NCBI GenBank assembly: GCA_027083655.1
Contig: JALWNS010000407.1
Span: 1-11,071, forward strand
Direction of reading: 5' to 3'
Length of the DNA: 11,071 nt
Origin: Bacteroidales bacterium
GTDB lineage: Bacteria; Bacteroidota; Bacteroidia; Bacteroidales; S143-33
This document shows, piece by piece, positions 6,965-11,071 of this stretch (position 1 is its first letter; the number at the start of each line of letters is the position of its first letter). The translations under genes were made by a program, and so were the position numbers. The notes under the pieces are model-generated. The model did no database searches, was not told the DNA's origin, and worked only from the letters and a program-made list of their open reading frames with translations.

Positions 6965-7079
6965 GGAGGACGAGTACGAATTAAGGTCTCACGTCAGTCC
7001 GGAACATTTATACCGGTCTTTTTCATCTGAGAGTTGGCATAAATGGAATAAGACTAATTTTAATCAAAAGAATTTTCAC

Positions 7080-7087
7080 TAACTTTG
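7080..7087 (+). promoter_or_regulatory. Candidate -7 promoter box of recG
   Basis: TAACTTTG is an exact match to TAnnTTTG and ends 20 bp before the recG ATG. The -33 region has only a weak TTTT at 7058-7061, 18 bp upstream. Position and -7 match support it; the -33 element is poor. Confidence 0.5.
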
Positions 7088-7107
7088 GGCTACTAAAAAA
7101 TTATTTC

Positions 7108-9207
7108 ATGGACTGGCAGACTGACATTACATATCTCAAGGGCGTAGGGCCTAAACGTGCTGCTCTGCTCAACAAGGAGATTGAAGTATTCACTATCAAG
7201 GACCTGCTTTATTATTTTCCATACAAATATGTGGACCGTAGCAAATTTTACACTGTCCGTGACCTAAACACAGACCTTGCTTACGTGCAGATGAAAGGCG
7301 AGATCGTGAGCATTAGCGAAGAGGGTGAAGGAAACCGCAAACGGCTTGTGGCTAAATTCTACGATGGAGTAGGCACTATTGACCTGGTGTGGTTCCAGGG
7401 CTTGAAATGGATAAAAAATACGATTAAGACTGGACAGAAATACGTTATCTTTGGCAAGCCAAACTTTTTCAAGAACGGCGTAATATCCATTCCCCACCCA
7501 GAGATTGAAACATTGGATAAGTATGAAGCACGGACTATTCGCGGAGGCCTGCAACCTTATTATTCTACAACCGAAAAACTACGTAAAAATTTTATCACCT
7601 CAAGGGTCATTAGTGAACTTGTTGCCAAAGCTCTAGAAGTGGTGGACAATATCCCTGACTTTATGCCACAATATCTTGTAGAACGCATTGGTTTTCTTCC
7701 CCTTGACGAAGCACTTAGAAATATTCATTTTCCAGAAGATGCCCACAAGCTGCGGCTGGCAGAGTTCCGCCTCAAGTTTGATGAGTTTTTCGTCAACCAG
7801 CTATCCCTAATCAAACAAAAAAAGATCCGAACACAAAAAATACCAGGATACATCTTTGAGCATGTGGGAGAATATTTCAACCGTTTTTACCATGAAAAAC
7901 TAACCTTTGAGCTAACAGGGGCACAAAAACGTGTTCTAAAAGAAATCCGCAGAGATTTTAAATCAGGCCGCCAGGCCAACCGTCTCCTGCAAGGTGATGT
8001 GGGTAGTGGCAAAACAATAGTTGCTTTGATGAGCATGCTTATTGCCCTGGATAATGGCTACCAAGCCTGCCTAATGGCACCTACAGAAATACTTGCACAA
8101 CAGCATTATAACAATTTCGTTGAGCTCCTCGATGGCCTGGATATAAATGTCAAGCTTTTGACAGGCTCCACAAAGGCCAGGGAAAGGAGAATAATACACG
8201 AACAGCTCATGACAGGCGAGCTCCAGATACTAGTGGGTACACATGCCTTGATAGAAGATAAAGTACAGTTTAAGCGGCTGGGGCTAGCTATCATTGATGA
8301 GCAACACCGTTTTGGTGTGGCCCAGAGGGCTAAGCTCTGGCAGAAGGGGCAAACCCCTCCCCATGTCATCGTGATGACAGCCACACCAATACCCCGTACC
8401 TTGTCCATGACTTTGTATGGAGACCTGGACGTGTCCATCATTGACGAGATGCCGCCAGGACGTAAGCCTGTCAAGACAATACATATCAAAGAATCACAAA
8501 GGCAAAGCTTGTATAAATTTATCCGGCGTGAGATAGCCAAAGGACGCCAGGTCTACATTGTTTATCCCCTGATCAAAGAATCAGAAAAGCTTGATTACAA
8601 GAACCTGGAAGAAGGCTATGAACATATCGTGCAGCTATTTTCCCCTCCAAAATATAGCGTGGGCATCTTACATGGACAGATGCGCCCGGAGGATAAGGAC
8701 TTTGAGATGCAACGCTTTGCCCGTGGAGAGACACAAATCCTAGTCGCCACAACGGTTATTGAGGTAGGTGTCAATGTGCCCAATGCTACTGTAATGATTA
8801 TCGAAAGTGCCGAAAGGTTTGGTTTATCCCAGCTTCACCAGCTACGCGGACGTGTAGGCCGTGGTGGAGAACAATCTTATTGCATTCTTGTGACCAAGGA
8901 CAAGCTCACCAGTGATGCACGCAAACGTATAGACACAATGGTAGCAACAACAGATGGATTTAAAATTGCAGAAATGGATCTGAGATTGCGTGGCCCTGGA
9001 GATATTTTTGGTACTGCACAAAGTGGCTTTCCATTCCATTTCCGTATTGCCAATCTTGCTAAAGATGGCTCTATTCTGCAACTAGCTCGCAACATTGCCG
9101 AAGAAGTCCTCAGGGAAGACCCTGAGCTCTCGCGTCCTGAGCACAAACTACTAAGCCGCGAAGTAGCCAAGGAGATAAAACGTAGCCCATGGGGACTGAT
9201 TAGCTAA
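7108..9207 (+). CDS. recG: ATP-dependent DNA helicase RecG
   Basis: Superfamily 2 helicase that remodels stalled replication forks and branch-migrates Holliday junctions, acting on branched DNA in the cytoplasm. The 699-residue length is close to E. coli RecG (693). The N-terminus has the helix-hairpin-helix-like YLKGVGPKRAALL (9-21) and DLLYYFPYKYVDRS, leading into the OB-fold wedge domain. Helicase motifs follow in order: Walker A GDVGSGKT (296-303), Walker B DEQH (397-400), TATPIPRT (424-431), VEVGVNVPNA-type motif V (ATTVIEVGVNVPNA) and motif VI QLRGRVGRGG (578-587). The C-terminal TRG-type region is present (LRLRGPGDIFGTAQSG). The ATG at 7108 puts MDWQTDITYLKGVG at the start, as in other Bacteroidota RecG. 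The gene stands alone with its own candidate promoter, is flanked on both sides by members of the same palindrome family, and converges on htrA. It appears intact. Confidence 0.98.
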   Translation: MDWQTDITYLKGVGPKRAALLNKEIEVFTIKDLLYYFPYKYVDRSKFYTVRDLNTDLAYVQMKGEIVSISEEGEGNRKRLVAKFYDGVGTIDLVWFQGLKWIKNTIKTGQKYVIFGKPNFFKNGVISIPHPEIETLDKYEARTIRGGLQPYYSTTEKLRKNFITSRVISELVAKALEVVDNIPDFMPQYLVERIGFLPLDEALRNIHFPEDAHKLRLAEFRLKFDEFFVNQLSLIKQKKIRTQKIPGYIFEHVGEYFNRFYHEKLTFELTGAQKRVLKEIRRDFKSGRQANRLLQGDVGSGKTIVALMSMLIALDNGYQACLMAPTEILAQQHYNNFVELLDGLDINVKLLTGSTKARERRIIHEQLMTGELQILVGTHALIEDKVQFKRLGLAIIDEQHRFGVAQRAKLWQKGQTPPHVIVMTATPIPRTLSMTLYGDLDVSIIDEMPPGRKPVKTIHIKESQRQSLYKFIRREIAKGRQVYIVYPLIKESEKLDYKNLEEGYEHIVQLFSPPKYSVGILHGQMRPEDKDFEMQRFARGETQILVATTVIEVGVNVPNATVMIIESAERFGLSQLHQLRGRVGRGGEQSYCILVTKDKLTSDARKRIDTMVATTDGFKIAEMDLRLRGPGDIFGTAQSGFPFHFRIANLAKDGSILQLARNIAEEVLREDPELSRPEHKLLSREVAKEIKRSPWGLIS

Positions 9208-9240
9208 AAAACATGTTAGGCCAAAGTGTATCAAGCTATA

Positions 9241-9257
9241 CCCTTAACAATTGAGGG
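9241..9257 (+). terminator. Weak candidate terminator of recG
   Basis: CCCTTAA and TTGAGGG form a 7 bp stem with one G-T wobble and a CAA loop, 33 bp past the recG stop. No T-run follows directly (CTAATACTTTT), so termination here is uncertain. Confidence 0.3.
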
Positions 9258-9286
9258 CTAATACTTTTACCAATTAAATTTTGCTA

Positions 9287-9318
9287 ATCTGCAAGGTGCC
9301 TATGGCACGCTTGCAGAT
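9287..9318 (+). repeat. Bulged palindrome, copy B of a dispersed hairpin family
   Basis: Outer arm ATCTGCAAG (9287-9295), inner arm GTGCC, loop TAT, inner arm GGCAC, bulged G at 9309, outer arm CTTGCAGAT (9310-9318). The core, the bulge position and the strand orientation match copy A on the other side of recG. The outermost pairs (ATC with GAT here, CAT with ATG in copy A) have changed on both arms, keeping the stem. The 7-mer TGTGGCG, which also begins copy C, follows at 9321-9327. Confidence 0.75.
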
Positions 9319-9373
9319 GATGTGGCGTCTAACTGAAAATAAATTGATTAAGTTATAAAATTTCTTATGCGTA

Positions 9374-9456
9374 GCATTAGAAAAAAATACCAGATAACAC
9401 ACTGAAAATATGTAAAATATAGTTGCATAAAATACTATTTTCATTCGTTCTAATGC
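9374..9456. repeat. Spaced inverted repeat GCATTAGAA/TTCTAATGC
   Basis: GCATTAGAA at 9374-9382 is exactly complementary to 9448-9456, across a 65 bp AT-rich spacer. ATGCGTA also occurs directly next to or overlapping both arms (about 9367-9373 and 9453-9459). It could be the termini of a small decayed element or chance in AT-rich DNA. Confidence 0.35.
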
Positions 9457-9602
9457 GTAATTTGGGTTAATAATTAGTATAAGAGATATTTATACTCTAG
9501 AAACTATCAGCTCCTTTTCACGGGAAAATATTACCATGGTGTGTACATTATATGCACACTTGCCAAAGAGTAGAGTTTTTAGGTGTAATTTTTTTTATAT
9601 AA

Positions 9603-9635
9603 AAAAAGGGCTGACTTTGCGAGTCAGCCCTTTTT
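9603..9635 (-). terminator. Intrinsic terminator of htrA, potentially bidirectional
   Basis: A perfect 14 bp inverted repeat (9603-9616 and 9622-9635) with a TTGCG loop. GC-rich AGGGCTGACT forms the stem core, flanked by A-runs on one side and T-runs on the other, so T-runs follow the stem on both strands. It lies 24 bp past the htrA stop and could also catch read-through from recG. Confidence 0.88.
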
Positions 9636-9658
9636 CGGTAAACCTGAAACGGCTATTT

Positions 9659-11071
9659 TTACCTGATACCGAATGCATAATAAGCCACCGTACCATCTGG
9701 ATAAATTCCCTGGATATATACGCCTCCTCGAACATTGTTAATAACCTTCTTCAGCTCATCGACCGAATGTATAGGGCGGTCATTAACCTTGACAATAATG
9801 AAACCTGGCTTTACTCCAACTGCACGTAGCTTGCCAGGCCCCAGGTCTACTACACGAACGCCGTACTTGATACCCAGCTGTGCAAGCTCATCCTTAGACA
9901 AGTTTTCGAATGTAGCACCAAGCTGGTCTATTCTTTCTGCGACTTCTATAGTTGTTTTGCCATGAGCATTACGTAGAACAACAGGGATATCAAGCTTTTT
10001 ATCGCCACGAAGAACAGTTATAACGACTTTGTCACCAGGACGGTGCTGTCCTATTTTTTCGAGGAGCTCTGGTACATCATGCACATCTATACCATCCACA
10101 GCCACAATAACATCTCCCACTTTAATGCCTGCCTCCTTAGCTGCACCATTTGGTGTTAAATCCATAACCACAGCGCCATCATAAGTAGATAAATCAAATT
10201 TTTGTGCTATTTGATCATTTATATCTGCTACAGAGACTCCGAGGAAAGCTCTCTGGACGGAACCATATTCAATAAGGTCTGCCACAACTTTTTTGACAAT
10301 ATTAACAGGCACTGCAAAGCCATAGCCTGCATAAACACCAGTAGGAGAAGCAATTGCAGTATTAATTCCAACAAGCTCACCATTTAAATTAACCAGGGCA
10401 CCACCACTATTACCCGGGTTAATAGCTGCATCGGTCTGGATAAAAGATTCAATAGCATAACGACGGTCAATTATACTAACGCCACGACCCTTGGCACTAA
10501 CAATACCTGCAGTAACAGTAGATGTAAGGTTAAAAGGATTACCAACTGCCAACACCCACTCACCTACTTTTAGCTTGTCAGAATCGCCAAATGGCAGAAC
10601 AGGGAGGTCGTCTGCATCTATCTTTATTAGGGCAATATCTGTTGTTGGATCACGGCCTATAACTTTAGCTTTGAATGTACGCTTATCAAATAGCGTAACA
10701 GTTATATTAGTTGCATTCTCGACGACATGGTTATTTGTTACAATATAACCATCCGAAGAAATAATCACACCTGAACCACTACCTTTTACTTGTGGTATTT
10801 CGAAATTACCGAATGGGAATCCAGCCCAGTTAGGCTCAACGTAATATTCTGTCTTGATATGCACCACTGCTTTACGGGCTTTTTCGGCAGCGACTGTGAA
10901 ATCCAGATCAGTTCTGATAACATTAACACCTTGGTCTTTGGTAGGAGTTGTAACAATCTGTCCAGACTGAGAGGATGGGGAAGAAACCTGGGTTAGTTTA
11001 TCATGGCTACTATTATTAAAATAAGCAGCCACAGAAAATGCCAGCAATCCGCCGAGCACACCAAAGAGAAA
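9659..11071 (-). CDS. HtrA/DegP-type periplasmic serine protease, 5' partial
   Basis: Do-type envelope protease/chaperone that degrades or holds misfolded periplasmic proteins. The frame stays open to the window edge, giving FLFG before a GTG at 11059; the visible N-terminus (FLFGVLGGLLAFSVAAYF) is a hydrophobic signal sequence or anchor, so the real start lies outside. Counting from the GTG, the trypsin-like domain carries the full triad: H111 (TNNHVV), D141 (TTDIALIKI) and S218 (NPGNSGGALVN). A PDZ domain follows at about 270-362 (AFLGVSVADI, then GAAKEAGIKVGDVIVAVDG), and a second at about 375-465 (GVRVVDLGPGKLRAVGVKPG). The protein ends YYAFGIR. Two PDZ domains fit DegP/DegQ rather than DegS. 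A Q-linker rich in Ser and Thr (26-40) separates the N-terminal hydrophobic stretch from the catalytic part. It converges on recG and has a strong terminator. A specific deg symbol would be over-precise. Confidence 0.95.
   Translation of the reverse strand, partial: FLFGVLGGLLAFSVAAYFNNSSHDKLTQVSSPSSQSGQIVTTPTKDQGVNVIRTDLDFTVAAEKARKAVVHIKTEYYVEPNWAGFPFGNFEIPQVKGSGSGVIISSDGYIVTNNHVVENATNITVTLFDKRTFKAKVIGRDPTTDIALIKIDADDLPVLPFGDSDKLKVGEWVLAVGNPFNLTSTVTAGIVSAKGRGVSIIDRRYAIESFIQTDAAINPGNSGGALVNLNGELVGINTAIASPTGVYAGYGFAVPVNIVKKVVADLIEYGSVQRAFLGVSVADINDQIAQKFDLSTYDGAVVMDLTPNGAAKEAGIKVGDVIVAVDGIDVHDVPELLEKIGQHRPGDKVVITVLRGDKKLDIPVVLRNAHGKTTIEVAERIDQLGATFENLSKDELAQLGIKYGVRVVDLGPGKLRAVGVKPGFIIVKVNDRPIHSVDELKKVINNVRGGVYIQGIYPDGTVAYYAFGIR

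Larger units (their letters stand above)
6704..7107. other. Intergenic gap with terminator, palindromic repeats and recG promoter
   Basis: This 404 bp gap holds, in order, the hydro-lyase terminator (6730-6770), a bulged hairpin (6789-6819), a half-copy of the same hairpin family (6862-6875), a second full hairpin in the opposite orientation (6934-6964), an imperfect direct repeat GTCSGGAACATT (6926-6937 and 6997-7008) and the candidate recG promoter (7080-7087). An 85-codon - strand frame crosses the repeats (6962-6705) but shows no protein-like features. Confidence 0.6.
9208..9658. other. Convergent intergenic gap between recG and htrA
   Basis: This 451 bp AT-rich gap has no credible gene. 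It contains a weak possible recG terminator (9241-9257), palindrome copy B (9287-9318), a long-spaced inverted repeat (9374-9382 with 9448-9456), a small AT-rich stem (AGTATAA and TTATACT, about 9476-9496) and the htrA terminator (9603-9635). The + strand frame starting at 9536 runs antisense into htrA and looks spurious. Confidence 0.55.

Noticed and set aside
6704..7107. tRNA, rRNA fragment or known riboswitch in the gap before recG
   Set aside because: No cloverleaf, CCA end or recognisable aptamer core could be found by eye on either strand.
9536..9829. + strand 97-codon frame starting in the recG-htrA gap
   Set aside because: It crosses the htrA terminator and continues antisense into the htrA coding region; no plausible protein.
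11057..11059. GTG at 11059 as the true start of the htrA-like gene
   Set aside because: The reading frame continues to the window edge within a hydrophobic leader (FLFG precedes), so a start further upstream is more likely.

Overview
The window reads like chromosomal DNA of an AT-rich member of the Bacteroidota. Three things point there: candidate promoters match the phylum's TAnnTTTG -7 box, genes lack clear Shine-Dalgarno sequences, and a periplasmic TPR sensor is joined to a SpoIIE-type phosphatase, an architecture common in this phylum. The recG and htrA products also look bacteroidotal. Genus cannot be called from sequence alone.

Layout. A 5'-truncated + strand gene for a TPR/PP2C signalling phosphatase (1-1988) converges on a - strand pair: a four-helix membrane protein (3462-3037) followed 12 bp later by a nicotinamidase-like cysteine hydrolase (3024-2221), closed by a strong hairpin terminator. 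Divergent from that pair is a + strand couple, a second small four-helix membrane protein (3587-4030) and, 5 bp later, a TtcA-like PP-loop ATPase (4036-4821). A single-chain LeuC-LeuD type hydro-lyase (4898-6703) follows with its own candidate promoter and terminator. After a 404 bp repeat-bearing gap comes recG (7108-9207), which converges across a 451 bp gap on a - strand HtrA/DegP protease (11071-9659) that runs off the window edge.

The genes do not form one pathway. They cover housekeeping functions (DNA repair, envelope proteolysis, probable tRNA thiolation, an Fe-S hydro-lyase) plus a membrane-anchored signalling phosphatase. The two small-membrane-protein/enzyme pairs are the only sets that look co-transcribed.

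The most interesting signal is non-coding. Three 31-32 bp hairpins in the gaps on both sides of recG share one architecture: a 9 bp outer stem, a 4-5 bp GTRC/GYAC inner stem, a 3-5 nt loop and a single bulged G on one arm. Their outer stems differ but the changes are compensatory. Two copies lie head-on with a half-copy between them. This resembles a REP/REPIN-type dispersed palindrome family, though I see no transposase here. I found no convincing new multi-gene system.
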